NCBI GenBank assembly: GCA_001777915.1 | Contig: MFFN01000008.1 | Coordinates: 62,001-126,000, forward strand | Direction: 5' to 3' | Length of the DNA stretch: 64,000 nt | Source of the DNA: Candidatus Edwardsbacteria bacterium RifOxyA12_full_54_48 | Lineage (GTDB): Bacteria > Edwardsbacteria > AC1 > EtOH8 | In this document: positions 8,713-18,150 of the stretch, in pieces | Position numbering within the stretch: the first letter of the stretch is position 1 | How the letters are laid out: every line of letters starts with the position of its first letter | Program-made: the position numbers and the translations under genes | The notes under the pieces: generated by a model | Told to the model about the DNA's origin: nothing | What the model saw: only the letters and a program-made list of their open reading frames with translations | The model's database searches: none

Positions 8713-8892
8713 ATGAAAAACAAAATAAACAAAGACGACCAGTATTACAACCTTGACGATCTGCGATCCGCCCAAAAGCTGACATACGGCCAAAGGATGG
8801 AAATGCTGGAAAAGATCAACGAGTTCCTGATGAAGACCATGCCTGAAAAAAGCAAACAGATCAGCCTGAAACTTCAAGAAAATAATTTTTGA
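8713..8892 (+). CDS. Small uncharacterised protein, 59 residues
   Basis: A 59-codon frame starting MKNKINKDDQYYNLDDLRSA and ending QENNF. It is highly charged, probably helical, and has no signal or membrane segment. Codon use looks protein-like, and it ends 8 bases before the purH ATG. I do not recognise the family. Similar short proteins often accompany nucleotidyltransferases or toxin-antitoxin genes, but no partner is present, so it could be an orphan antitoxin-like protein or a leftover of the transposase insertion. Confidence 0.5.
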   Translation: MKNKINKDDQYYNLDDLRSAQKLTYGQRMEMLEKINEFLMKTMPEKSKQISLKLQENNF

Positions 8893-8900
8893 TCAACACC

Positions 8901-10460
8901 ATGCAGATAAAACGCGCCCTGATAAGCGTCTTCGATAAGACCGGGATTGATAAGTTCGCCCGGGAGCTGGCCGCCCAGGGCTACGAGATTGTCTCCAGCG
9001 GCGGGACAGCCAGGCATCTGCGGGAGAAGGGGATCGATGTGATAGACGTCTCCGACGTCACCGGGTTCCCCGAGATGCTGGATGGACGGGTCAAGACCCT
9101 GCATCCCCGGATCCATGCCGGGATCCTGGCCTGCCGCCACATCCCGGCCCACATGGAGAAACTCAGGCAGAACGACATCGCCCCCATCGACCTGGTGGCG
9201 GTCAACCTGTACCCCTTTGAGCAGACGGTGGCCAAGCCCGGGGTCACCGAGGAGCAGGCCATCGAGAACATCGACATCGGCGGGCCCTCGCTGATCCGGG
9301 CGGCGGCCAAGAACTACCAGGCGGTGGCGGTGCTGACCTCGCCGGAACAATACCAGCCGTTGCTGGACGAGATCAAGCAATACAAAGAAGTGTCGCTGGA
9401 GACCAGGAAAAAACTGGCCGTTTTGGCTTTCGAACTTACCGGCCGGTACGACCTGGCCATAAACAATTATTTCTCCCAACGCATCGCGGGCGGCCAGGAA
9501 TTGCCTGTCGGCATCAACCTTTCCCTCGACAAAGCCATAGGGCTCAGATACGGCGAGAACCCCCACCAGAAGGCCGGGTTCTATATCCCTTCCGGAGCCC
9601 AAATTCCTTTCCAGCAGATACACGGCAAGGAGATCTCGTATAACAATATCCTGGACCTGTCGGCGGCCTGGGAGCTGATCCAGGAATTCAAAAAACCGTC
9701 CTGCGCCATCATCAAGCACACCAATCCCTGCGGCTGCGCCACCGCCGGGACCCTGGTCCAGGCCTATGTGCTGGCCAGCCAGGGCGAGCTGCCGCCCGAG
9801 CCCATCTCGCGGTTCGGCGGGATCATCAGCTTCAACCGGCCGCTGGATACCGAGACCGCCCTGCAGATCGCGGCCCCGGGAAGTTTCTACGAGGTGATCG
9901 CCGCGCCGGATTTCGACCCCGGGGTCAAGGACATCTTCGCCGGACGCAAGGGCTGGGGCCAGAATGTCCGGCTGGTCAAGATGGACAAGGACGCCGTCAG
10001 ATCGGGGCGGCTGGCCAGATCGGCGGCCGGAGGATACCTTATCCAGCGGCCCGACGATATGGTGCTGGATGAGAAGATCCTGCAGCATGTCTCCGGCCCG
10101 GCCCCCACCGAAGATCTGATGACGGACCTGACCTTCGCCTACCGGGTGGTGAAGCATTTAAAATCCAATGCCATCGCCATTGCCAAGGACCAGCAGTTGA
10201 TAGGGGCCGGGGCCGGGCAGATGAACCGGCTGGCCTCGGTCCGGCTGGCCCTGAGGCAGGCCGGGGACCGGGCCATAGGGTCGGTGCTGGCCTCCGACGG
10301 CTTCTTCCCGTTCCACGACAACATCGAAGAGGCGGCGGCCGGGGGGATCGCGGCCATCATCCAGCCGGGCGGCTCGGTCAAGGATGCGGAGGTCATCCAG
10401 AAGGCCCAGGAGCTGAATATCACCATGCTGCTCACCGGCCACCGGCATTTCAGGCACTAG
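8901..10460 (+). CDS. purH: Bifunctional AICAR formyltransferase/IMP cyclohydrolase
   Basis: The last two steps of purine synthesis. ATG 8901 (MQIKRALISVFDKTGI) is preferred over an in-frame TTG at 8889 because family members begin here and the upstream small ORF ends at 8892. The 519 residues carry an N-terminal MGS-like cyclohydrolase domain (SSGGTARHLREKGI, GRVKTLHPRIHAGIL) and a C-terminal transformylase domain with the IKHTNPCG motif. Length is normal. guaA lies downstream beyond the HEAT protein, so IMP production and GMP production are near each other. Confidence 0.97.
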   Translation: MQIKRALISVFDKTGIDKFARELAAQGYEIVSSGGTARHLREKGIDVIDVSDVTGFPEMLDGRVKTLHPRIHAGILACRHIPAHMEKLRQNDIAPIDLVAVNLYPFEQTVAKPGVTEEQAIENIDIGGPSLIRAAAKNYQAVAVLTSPEQYQPLLDEIKQYKEVSLETRKKLAVLAFELTGRYDLAINNYFSQRIAGGQELPVGINLSLDKAIGLRYGENPHQKAGFYIPSGAQIPFQQIHGKEISYNNILDLSAAWELIQEFKKPSCAIIKHTNPCGCATAGTLVQAYVLASQGELPPEPISRFGGIISFNRPLDTETALQIAAPGSFYEVIAAPDFDPGVKDIFAGRKGWGQNVRLVKMDKDAVRSGRLARSAAGGYLIQRPDDMVLDEKILQHVSGPAPTEDLMTDLTFAYRVVKHLKSNAIAIAKDQQLIGAGAGQMNRLASVRLALRQAGDRAIGSVLASDGFFPFHDNIEEAAAGGIAAIIQPGGSVKDAEVIQKAQELNITMLLTGHRHFRH

Positions 10461-10568
10461 AGGATTTCATAAGGAAATCATGACACCAGGAAAATTTCCG
10501 ATGGGCAATAGATTCATAATATTTTCTGGATTCCCCGGGTTCATTATTAAAAAGGGATAGAGAAAATC

Positions 10569-12719
10569 ATGGCCAACATATCTCCCATGCTGATGACCAG
10601 GCTGGTGGGCCAGCTGACCGGCTCCCTGCGCAATCTGAAGATGTATCCGGCCAGCCACCCCACCTCCCAGAAACTGTTCGAGGCCAGTCTCCAGCTGATC
10701 AAGGAGGCCATGGGCACCGACAGCTTTCTGAGCTTCAGCCTGGCCGGGAACATCCTGCTGCTGAACGATAATCCGGTGCCCGATTCCCGCAAGGAGGTGT
10801 TCGCCAATTTCATCTCCGAGCTGGGAAAACGCAGCGTGGGCCAGCTGACCTTTAAACAGGGCCTGGACCGCGACCAGCTTCAGGGATTTTTTGAGACCAT
10901 GGCCATGGATGTGGATCAGGTAAAGGCCAAAGGGGGGCTGGCGGCGGCCCTGGCCCTGCGGGGCATCTCCAACATAGTCGCCACTGGGATCTCCTACGGC
11001 GGAGGTTCGGGGTCCGGCGGCAGCCCGGGCGGCGGGGCCGCCCTGGAAAGCCTGCTGCCGGAGCAGATAATAGCCATGCTTAAAAGCGACCCTACCATGG
11101 TGACCGAGATGCTCTTGAAGGGGGCCCTGGCCATGGCCGACACCCCGGAGGGCCAGGAGAAACTGGTGAGCGACCTGGACCGGCTGGCCCTGATGGCCAA
11201 GACCCAGGGCGGCGGGGAATATGCCTCGATGATGGCCAATGTCATAGGGGGCCTGGATCAGCGCAGCAGCCAGATGGTGGCCCAGGTAAAGCTGGACAAT
11301 CCGGAGTGGTCCGACGTGGTGCGGGAGCTGCTGACCAAGTATTCCGACCAGGAGCTGGCCAAGCTGATCATCGACAAGACCGAGGTGCTGGCCCTGGAGA
11401 CCAAGAACGACCCGGTGGTGCTGGCCGAAAAACTGCGGGGGATGGTGGCCTCCATCCCGGCCGACAATTTCCGCAAGCAGACCCTTTTGCCGCTGGTCCA
11501 GGCCAAGCTGCAGTATTACGGATTGAGCGCCGAGGATTGCGCTTTTGTCTTCGGGCAGATATCATCCACCCAGCCGGTATTGGAGAGATATCTGGCTGAC
11601 ATATCCTCCCGCCCGGCGGCCGAGATGGCCTCGGAGGACGAGGTGAAAACCCTGCGCTGGATAATAAGGCGCGACGAGAACTGCAAACCGGCCCTGGAGG
11701 GTTTTTTGAAACTGCTGGGCGGGGCCGATCCCGGGGTCAGGGAAAGTGCTCTGGAAAAAATGATGCTGCTGGAGAACGACCTGCTGTCCATCGAGCGTTT
11801 CGACCTGGTGGAGCTGGTGATAGACAATATCACCAGCCGGCTGCGCCAGGAGAGCGAAATCAGGATATATCAGCAGGCTCTGGCGGTGATCCAGCTGATG
11901 GCGGACCAGATCAAGAACACCCGGCACCAGTCCCTGGTCTCCCGCATCAGCAAGGATATCTCCGACATCATGCTGCTGATGGCCGATAAGCCGGTGGCCA
12001 GGGACATGATAAAGATCCTGGCGCTGATCGGAGACGAGGCGGCCATCCGTTCCCTGATACTGGGCCTTTTGAAGGATCCCATTCTGGAGGCCGCCGCCAG
12101 CGCCCTGTCCGGCATCAAGGAAAAGGCCCTGCCCTATCTTATGGATACGGTCAAGGAGAGCGAGGACAGCAACATGCGGCTCAAGTGCATGTATGTGCTC
12201 AACAAGATCGGGCAGGGCGTGGAATCCCTGGCCATCAAGGCTTTGGGGGAGGATCGCTGGTTCGTGCGCCGCAACATGGCGGTGTTGCTGGCCCTGATGG
12301 GCACCGAAGACTCCGTCCCCCATCTGGGAGAGTCTCTCGACGACAAGGATGTCCGGGTGCGGCTCGAGGCGCTGAAGGCCATCTACAAGATCAGCGGCAA
12401 GGATTCCGAAGCCTGGCTGATCCGGGCCCTGGGCGACAAGGAGCCCGAGGTCAAAAAGCTGGCCATCGAGTACCTGGCCAAGGTGGGAGACGAGGCCTCG
12501 GTGGACGCCATGACCGAGCTATATGCCAAACGCGACCTGCTGAGCCGGGGGGAGACGCCGGAGGTCAAAAGACAGATCCTGGTCTCCCTGGGGCAGATAG
12601 AGCTGAAGAGCTCGGCCGGTTTCCTGATGAAGGCGTCCAAGGACCGCGACCCGGATCTGGCCCGGACCGCCCAGGACGCCCTGGCGGGGCTGCTCAAGAA
12701 AATGAAACCGCAACAGTAA
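10569..12719 (+). CDS. HEAT-repeat protein with glycine-rich linker
   Basis: A 716-residue cytoplasmic protein, not recognised beyond repeats. Residues 1-140 form a helical region; a Gly/Ser linker rich in GGGSGSGG follows near 142-155; the rest is helical, and from about residue 480 repeated units resembling HEAT repeats appear (for example VRVRLEALKAIYKISG, PEVKKLAIEYLAKVGD, VKRQILVSLGQI). Such proteins are scaffolds for protein-protein contacts. No enzymatic motif was seen. It ends 16 bases before guaA, so they are probably co-transcribed, though a functional tie is not evident. Confidence 0.75.
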   Translation: MANISPMLMTRLVGQLTGSLRNLKMYPASHPTSQKLFEASLQLIKEAMGTDSFLSFSLAGNILLLNDNPVPDSRKEVFANFISELGKRSVGQLTFKQGLDRDQLQGFFETMAMDVDQVKAKGGLAAALALRGISNIVATGISYGGGSGSGGSPGGGAALESLLPEQIIAMLKSDPTMVTEMLLKGALAMADTPEGQEKLVSDLDRLALMAKTQGGGEYASMMANVIGGLDQRSSQMVAQVKLDNPEWSDVVRELLTKYSDQELAKLIIDKTEVLALETKNDPVVLAEKLRGMVASIPADNFRKQTLLPLVQAKLQYYGLSAEDCAFVFGQISSTQPVLERYLADISSRPAAEMASEDEVKTLRWIIRRDENCKPALEGFLKLLGGADPGVRESALEKMMLLENDLLSIERFDLVELVIDNITSRLRQESEIRIYQQALAVIQLMADQIKNTRHQSLVSRISKDISDIMLLMADKPVARDMIKILALIGDEAAIRSLILGLLKDPILEAAASALSGIKEKALPYLMDTVKESEDSNMRLKCMYVLNKIGQGVESLAIKALGEDRWFVRRNMAVLLALMGTEDSVPHLGESLDDKDVRVRLEALKAIYKISGKDSEAWLIRALGDKEPEVKKLAIEYLAKVGDEASVDAMTELYAKRDLLSRGETPEVKRQILVSLGQIELKSSAGFLMKASKDRDPDLARTAQDALAGLLKKMKPQQ

Positions 12720-12735
12720 ATTATCGGAGGGCCTT

Positions 12736-14280
12736 TTGGACAGGATAAACATCATAGATTTCGGCTCGCAGTATACCCAGCTGATCGCCCGCAAGGTCAG
12801 GGAGCAGAAGGTCTATTGCCAGATCATCCCCTGCAATGCCGGGACCGAAAAAATCCTGGCGGGGAATCCCAGCGGGCTGATCCTGTCCGGCGGGCCATCC
12901 AGCCTGTTCGACAAGAACGCCCCCACCATCGACGCCGGAATATTCTCCGCCGGAATACCCATCCTGGGCATCTGCTACGGCATGCAGCTGACCGCCCTGC
13001 TGCTGGGGGGGAAGGTGCAGCGAAGCCGGGAGCGGGAATACGGCCACGCCATTTTAAAACTGGCCCGCAATGATTCGGCCGGCTGGCTGTTCTCCGGGAT
13101 GCCGGACGCCACCCAGGTGTGGATGAGCCATGGGGACAGCGTGCTCAAGGCCCCGGCGGGCTTCGAGACCATCGCCTCCACCGACAGCTGCCGGATAGCG
13201 GCCATGGCCGACAAGAAGCGCCGGATCTACGGGCTTCAGTTCCATCCCGAAGTGGCCCACACCCTGAACGGCCACAAGATGCTGTCCGGCTTTTTATTCA
13301 AGGTCTGCGGCTGCAAGGGCGACTGGACCATGGACTCCATCATCGAACAATCGGTCCAAAGCATCCAGGTGCAGGCCGGCAAGGCCAAAGTGGTGCTGGG
13401 CCTTTCCGGCGGGGTGGATTCCTCGGTGGCGGCGGTGCTGATCTCCCGGGCCCTGGGAAATCAATTGCACTGCATCTTCGTGGACAACGGCCTGCTGAGG
13501 ATGAACGAACGCCAGGAGGTGGAGAAGGTCTTCAAAAAGCAGTTCCGGATACCGTTGATGACCGTGGACGCCTCCAAAAGATTCTACAGCAAACTGAAGA
13601 ATGTTCAGGATCCCGAAAAAAAGCGGAAGATAATCGGAAGGGAATTCATAGAGATATTCGCCGGAGCGGCCAAAAAGATCGGCAAAGTGGGCTTTCTGGC
13701 CCAGGGCACCATCTATCCCGATGTGATCGAGTCGGTCTCCTTCAAGGGTCCCTCGGCCACCATCAAGAGCCATCACAATGTGGGCGGGCTTCCCAAGAAC
13801 ATGCGCAACCTTAAGCTGATCGAGCCCCTGCGGGAACTTTTTAAGGACGAGGTCAGGCAGGTGGGGCTGTCCCTGGGGCTGCCCCGGGAGATGGTGATGC
13901 GCCACCCCTTCCCGGGACCCGGCCTGGCGGTGCGGGTTCTGGGGGAGGTAAACAAGGAACGCTGCGACACCCTGCGGGCGGCCGACCGCATCTTCATCGA
14001 GGAGATCAGAAACGCCGGATGGTACGACCGCATCTCCCAGGCCCTGGCGGTGCTGCTGCCGATCCGGGCGGTGGGGGTGATGGGCGACGAACGGACCTAC
14101 CAGAACGTGCTGGCCCTGCGGGCGGTCAACACCACCGACTTCATGACCGCCGAATGGACCCGGCTGCCGGAAGATCTTCTGGCCCGGGTCTCCAACCGGA
14201 TCGTCAACGAGGTCAAGGGCATCAACCGGGTGGTCTACGACATCTCCAACAAGCCGCCGGCCACCATCGAGTGGGAATGA
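12736..14280 (+). CDS. guaA: GMP synthase (glutamine-hydrolysing)
   Basis: 514 residues converting XMP to GMP. The N-terminal class I amidotransferase has GICYGMQ with the nucleophile Cys, and FHPEV with the His-Glu pair. The ATP-pyrophosphatase domain has the P-loop GLSGGVDSSV, and the C terminus NKPPATIEWE is the family hallmark. The start is TTG 12736, with GGAGG at 12726-12730 giving 5-base spacing; no nearby ATG fits. It follows the HEAT gene by 16 bases. Confidence 0.97.
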   Translation: MDRINIIDFGSQYTQLIARKVREQKVYCQIIPCNAGTEKILAGNPSGLILSGGPSSLFDKNAPTIDAGIFSAGIPILGICYGMQLTALLLGGKVQRSREREYGHAILKLARNDSAGWLFSGMPDATQVWMSHGDSVLKAPAGFETIASTDSCRIAAMADKKRRIYGLQFHPEVAHTLNGHKMLSGFLFKVCGCKGDWTMDSIIEQSVQSIQVQAGKAKVVLGLSGGVDSSVAAVLISRALGNQLHCIFVDNGLLRMNERQEVEKVFKKQFRIPLMTVDASKRFYSKLKNVQDPEKKRKIIGREFIEIFAGAAKKIGKVGFLAQGTIYPDVIESVSFKGPSATIKSHHNVGGLPKNMRNLKLIEPLRELFKDEVRQVGLSLGLPREMVMRHPFPGPGLAVRVLGEVNKERCDTLRAADRIFIEEIRNAGWYDRISQALAVLLPIRAVGVMGDERTYQNVLALRAVNTTDFMTAEWTRLPEDLLARVSNRIVNEVKGINRVVYDISNKPPATIEWE

Positions 14281-14412
14281 TCTGGTGATCAGTGGATCGA
14301 TATTAGATGACGGGGGATGGACATTGGATCGTAAGGATATCCACGGACACTTCCGGCCCAATCAGGCTGGAGAGGTAAATCGGTCATAACGCAAATTAAA
14401 ACTGGGATTATT

Positions 14413-15102
14413 ATGTCAGAAGATTACATCGATCTGGGGAACAAGCTGGAGAAGCACGGCCATCTGGACCAGGCCCTGAACGCCTTCGAGAGCGCCCTGC
14501 AGGCCGAGCCGGACAACGCCGAGGCCTGGTTCAGCAAGGCCCGCATCCTGAGCCGGATGGAGAGCTTCGACCAGGCCATCAAGGCCTACGATCAGGCCAT
14601 CACCCTAAGGCCCGATTTTGCCAAGGCCTGGTGCAACAAGGGCATTGTGCTTGGGGTGCTGGACAGCGACCAGGAGGCGGAGGCAGCCCTGGACAAGGCC
14701 ATCAGCCTGGACCCCAAGATGATCGCCGCCTGGTACAACAAGGGGCTGGCGGTGCGTGACCTGGGGCGCTTTGACGAGGCGGTCAAAATATTCGACCAGG
14801 CCATCAAGCTGGACGCCGAGTACAACGACGCCTGGTACAGCAAGGGCGTCACTTTGCGCCGGATGCAGAAATACGACGAGGCCATGGTGGCCCTTAAAAA
14901 ATCCCTGGTGATATACTCCGATGATGCCGATGCCTGGTACGAGCTGGCCCGGGTCCAGCTGTTCAAGGGGGATGTCAATGCTTCCCTGCAGAGCCTGGCC
15001 AAGGCCATCGAGAACGACGAGGATTACAAGGAGAACGTTACCCAGGACGAGGATTTCAAATCATTGTGGGAGAATCCGGAGCTGAAGAAGCTGTTGGTCT
15101 AG
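14413..15102 (+). CDS. Tetratricopeptide-repeat protein
   Basis: 229 residues made almost wholly of TPR units of 34 residues: repeated AWxxKGxxL and FDEAxxxFDQAIxLDP patterns occur at least five times from about residue 10 to 190. There is no signal peptide, so it is probably a cytoplasmic adaptor. The binding partner is unknown. It is separated from guaA by 132 bases with no other gene and from the kinase cluster by 96 bases. Confidence 0.85.
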   Translation: MSEDYIDLGNKLEKHGHLDQALNAFESALQAEPDNAEAWFSKARILSRMESFDQAIKAYDQAITLRPDFAKAWCNKGIVLGVLDSDQEAEAALDKAISLDPKMIAAWYNKGLAVRDLGRFDEAVKIFDQAIKLDAEYNDAWYSKGVTLRRMQKYDEAMVALKKSLVIYSDDADAWYELARVQLFKGDVNASLQSLAKAIENDEDYKENVTQDEDFKSLWENPELKKLLV

Positions 15103-15120
15103 ATCGCCTTTCTGAGCCTG

Positions 15121-15144
15121 GATTCCCATATGCATGGGAATGAC
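15121..15144. repeat. 24-base GATTCC...GGAATGAC palindrome
   Basis: Begins GATTCCCAT and ends ATGGGAATGAC, one of the common intergenic palindromes in this window (others at 18918, 18969, 19005 and a longer variant at 41329). It is the only notable feature between the TPR gene and the kinase. Confidence 0.7.
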
Positions 15145-15198
15145 AAAGCGTGTCATTTTAAAACGTAAAATATACGGTCATTGTTAAGGAGAATATCC

Positions 15199-16500
15199 AT
15201 GGTCAAGAAAAAGCCGGGCAAAAAGAAGGCTGTCAAAAAGACCATAGCCAAAAAGAAAAAAGTTCAGGTCAAAGCGGTAAAAAAATCCCCTCCCAAAAGG
15301 AAGGCCGTCAGAAAACCGCTTAAGGCCCAGGCGGCTCCGCGGAAAAAAACAAAAAAGAAGGCAACCGTCGCCAGTAAGGCAATAAAAAAATCACCGTCGG
15401 TAAAAAAGGTCCCTAAGTCAGATAGGGCCGCAAAAGATTTTTTGATACTGGTGCTCAACCCGGGCTCCACCTCCACCAAGGTGGCGGTCTACCGGGGCTC
15501 AAAACAGCTGGTGGCCGAATCCATCGGGCACGATAAATCCGAGATAGAGAAATTTCCCCGGATAGTGGACCAGTACCCCATGCGCAAGGCGGTGGTGCTG
15601 GATTTTCTGTCGCGCAATAAGATCGGCGTCAGAGAACTTTCCGCGGTGGTGGACCGGGGCGGGCTGTTAAAGCCCATCTCCTCGGGCACCTATCACATAA
15701 ACCAGTCCATGCTGGACGACCTCAAGGAGGCCAGGCGGGGCGAACACATCTCCAACGTGGGGGCCTTCATAGCCAAGGAGATCGCCGAGCAGGCCGGCTG
15801 CCGGGCCTTTATAGTGGACGCCGTCTCGGTGGACGAGTTCGATCCGCTGGCCCGGATCTCCGGCCTGGCCGAGATCGAGCGCAAGTCATTGTTGCACGCC
15901 CTGAACATGCGGATGGCGGCCCTGCAGGCCTGCCAGGAACTGAAGAAGAAACTGGCCGAGGTCAACCTGATCGTGGCCCATCTGGGGGGAGGGATCTCCA
16001 TCTCCCCGCTGGATCACGGGAAATTCATAGATGTAAATAATGCCAACGAAGGCGGGCCGTTCTCCCCGGAGAGGGCCGGCGGGGTGCCCACCGGAGCCCT
16101 GGTCAAGATGTGTTTCTCCGGCAAATACACCGTTGACGAGATCAAGAAAAAGCTTACCCGCAGCGGGGGCCTGTCGGCCTATCTGGGGACCAACATGGCC
16201 AACCAGGTCAAGGACCGGGTGCTGGCCGGGGACCAGCAGGCCGAGGAGGTCTTCAGGGCCATGGCCTATCAGATAGCCAAGGAGATCGGGGCCTGCGCCA
16301 CGGCGCTTAAAGGGCGGGTTGACGCCATCGTGGTCACCGGGGGAGTGGCCTTCAATGAGATCTTCACCGACTGGATAAAGGAACGGGTGTTGTTCATCAG
16401 CCCCAGGTTCCTGGTCTATCCCGGCGAGGACGAGATGCCGGCCCTGGCCGCCGGGGCCTTAAGGGTTTTAAGAGGAGACGAAAAGGCTAGAGAATATTAG
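15199..16500 (+). CDS. buk: Butyrate kinase-like acyl kinase with a lysine-rich N-terminal tail
   Basis: Converts acyl-phosphate and ADP to carboxylate and ATP. ATG 15199 is chosen because AAGGAG at 15186-15191 is well spaced from it; an in-frame TTG at 15181 lies before that site. The ASKHA kinase core begins near residue 78 (ILVLNPGSTSTKVAVYRG) and has the family blocks VDRGGLLKPISSGTYHIN, VAHLGGGISISPLDHGKFIDVNNA and LVYPGEDEMPALAAGALR. About 75 preceding residues are mostly Lys, Ala, Pro and Val (KKAVKK, KKKVQVKAVKK), like a histone H1 tail; the second copy at 17080 lacks it. Total 433 residues against about 355 usual. Confidence 0.9.
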   Translation: MVKKKPGKKKAVKKTIAKKKKVQVKAVKKSPPKRKAVRKPLKAQAAPRKKTKKKATVASKAIKKSPSVKKVPKSDRAAKDFLILVLNPGSTSTKVAVYRGSKQLVAESIGHDKSEIEKFPRIVDQYPMRKAVVLDFLSRNKIGVRELSAVVDRGGLLKPISSGTYHINQSMLDDLKEARRGEHISNVGAFIAKEIAEQAGCRAFIVDAVSVDEFDPLARISGLAEIERKSLLHALNMRMAALQACQELKKKLAEVNLIVAHLGGGISISPLDHGKFIDVNNANEGGPFSPERAGGVPTGALVKMCFSGKYTVDEIKKKLTRSGGLSAYLGTNMANQVKDRVLAGDQQAEEVFRAMAYQIAKEIGACATALKGRVDAIVVTGGVAFNEIFTDWIKERVLFISPRFLVYPGEDEMPALAAGALRVLRGDEKAREY

Positions 16501-16593
16501 ACCTCACCCTCCTGTCCACTTCGGCAGCATAATAATTCACCATACTCAATGCAGGCTCTCTCCAAATAAATTTGGCGAGGGATAGTTAGGGTC
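16501..16593. repeat. MITE-like hairpin repeat directly after the kinase stop
   Basis: Starts on the base after the stop codon with ACCTCACCC, contains CTCAATGCAGGCTCTCTCC and a hairpin around AAATAAATTT, and ends GGGATAGTTAGGGTC, giving inverted ends. Close relatives follow other genes at 18151 and 44204. Confidence 0.7.
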
Positions 16594-16660
16594 ACAACAC
16601 AGGGTTCATAATGGCAGCAGTAGGCTTAAAAACATTAACTCAAAAGGGGGTCTCATCAAC

Positions 16661-17029
16661 ATGGCTCACGATGTCAAGCAGGACCTGGAAAGGAACCTGG
16701 TGGTAATCAAACATTCAGAACATGTGGACAAGGATGACCTGTGGAATGCCCGGCTGGAGGCCCTGAAAATGGTGCAGGGCCATGAATCACCCAGGATCCT
16801 GGTGGACATGCGGAACATCGATCTGACCACCACCACCATGGAGCGGTACGAGTTCGCCCAGTCGCACAACAAGTATTTCACCAGCCGCACCAAGATAGCC
16901 ACCCTGATAACCAAGGACGATCCCAAGAAACAGGACCACCAGTTCGTGGAGACGGTCAGCCTTAACCGGGGGTTCCTGCTGAGGGTGTTCGAGGACCAGG
17001 GCGAGGCCGAGCAGTGGCTGCTGGGATAG
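16661..17029 (+). CDS. STAS/SpoIIAA-like small protein
   Basis: 122 residues with no signal or membrane segment. The alternating strand-helix pattern (RNLVVIKHSEHV, ESPRILVDMRNIDLTTTTMERYEF, TKIATLI, NRGFLLRVFEDQGEAEQWL) resembles SpoIIAA-like STAS folds, in which the last segment FxxxxxAxxWL is typical. Such proteins are often regulators or lipid-related. AAAGGGGG lies about 12 bases before the ATG. It sits between two butyrate kinases and may share their transcript; the role is unknown. Confidence 0.6.
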   Translation: MAHDVKQDLERNLVVIKHSEHVDKDDLWNARLEALKMVQGHESPRILVDMRNIDLTTTTMERYEFAQSHNKYFTSRTKIATLITKDDPKKQDHQFVETVSLNRGFLLRVFEDQGEAEQWLLG

Positions 17030-17079
17030 GGAAGGTAAAATATTAATATCAAATATCAAAATTTCCGGAGGAACCATCA

Positions 17080-18150
17080 TTGCCCTTCAAAGTTTTGGCC
17101 ATCAATCCCGGCTCGACCTCGACCAAGATAGCGGTCTTTGAGGACGACAAGCCGACCTTCAAACAGACCCTGAGCCATTCCGCCGAGGAGCTGGCCCCCT
17201 TCAAGCGCATCACCGACCAGTACGATTTCCGCAAGAAGGTCATAGAGGAGGTGCTGGGCAAGGCCGGCATCAATGTCAAAGAACTCCATGCGGTCATCGG
17301 GCGGGGCGGGCTTTTCAAGCCCATTCCCTCGGGCACCTATGCCGTCAGCCAGCCCATGAAGGATTATATCCTGGCCGGCACCGGAGGCGACCATGCCTCC
17401 AACCTGGGCTGCCTGATCGCCGATGACATCGCCCGCGATGCCGGGGTCAAGGCCTATATCGTCGACCCGGTGGTGGTGGATGAACTGAACCCCCTGGCCC
17501 GCTATTCCGGCCTGCCGGAGATCCCCCGGGTCAGCATCTTCCATGCCCTCAACCAGAAGGCGGTGGCCCGCCGGGCCTCGAAGGACCTGGGCAAAAGATA
17601 TGAGGAGCTGAATCTGGTGATGGTGCACCTGGGCGGGGGCATCTCGGTGGGCATCCATGAAAAGGGGAAAGTGGTGGACGTCAACAACGCCCTGACCGGC
17701 GACGGGCCGTTCGCACCGGAGCGCTCCGGCGGCCTGCCCACCGGCGACCTGGTGAAGATGTGCTTCTCCGGCAGATACACCCAGGCCGAGATGATGAAAA
17801 AGCTGGCCGGCCAGGGCGGCTGCGTTTCACATCTGGACACCAACGACGGAAGGGAAATGGAGAAGCGGGTCAAGGAAGGCGATGCCAAGACCACCCTGAT
17901 CATCCAGGCCATGGCCTACCAGGTCTCCAAGTGCATCGGCGAGATGGCCACGGTGGTGAACGGCAAGGTGGACGCCGTCGTGCTGACGGGTTCCTTCGCC
18001 TACTTCCCGGAATTCATCGAGTGGATCAAGGAGCGGGTGGCCTGGATCGCCGAGGTCCTGGTCTACCCCGGCGAGGACGAGATGACGGCCCTGGCCGAGG
18101 CCGGGATGAGGATACTGAAGGGCGAGGAGCAGGCCCGGGAATATAACTGA
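17080..18150 (+). CDS. buk: Butyrate kinase-like acyl kinase, second copy
   Basis: 356 residues, the normal family length, starting FKVLAINPGSTSTKIAVF. Conserved blocks include IGRGGLFKPIPSGTYAV, MVHLGGGISVGIHEKGKVVDVNNA, PERSGGLPTGDLVKMCFSG and LVYPGEDEMTALAEAGMRIL. The start is TTG 17080, set by GGAGG at 17068-17072 (7-base spacing). It is clearly paralogous to the tailed kinase upstream, but diverged enough that different acyl chain preferences (butyrate, isobutyrate, isovalerate) are plausible. Substrate cannot be read from sequence. Confidence 0.93.
   Translation: MPFKVLAINPGSTSTKIAVFEDDKPTFKQTLSHSAEELAPFKRITDQYDFRKKVIEEVLGKAGINVKELHAVIGRGGLFKPIPSGTYAVSQPMKDYILAGTGGDHASNLGCLIADDIARDAGVKAYIVDPVVVDELNPLARYSGLPEIPRVSIFHALNQKAVARRASKDLGKRYEELNLVMVHLGGGISVGIHEKGKVVDVNNALTGDGPFAPERSGGLPTGDLVKMCFSGRYTQAEMMKKLAGQGGCVSHLDTNDGREMEKRVKEGDAKTTLIIQAMAYQVSKCIGEMATVVNGKVDAVVLTGSFAYFPEFIEWIKERVAWIAEVLVYPGEDEMTALAEAGMRILKGEEQAREYN

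Noticed and set aside
8874-10157. 427-residue minus-strand frame opposite purH
   Set aside because: Shadow of purH; no family motif. The same applies to the long minus-strand frames opposite guaA, mfd, clpC and bamA.
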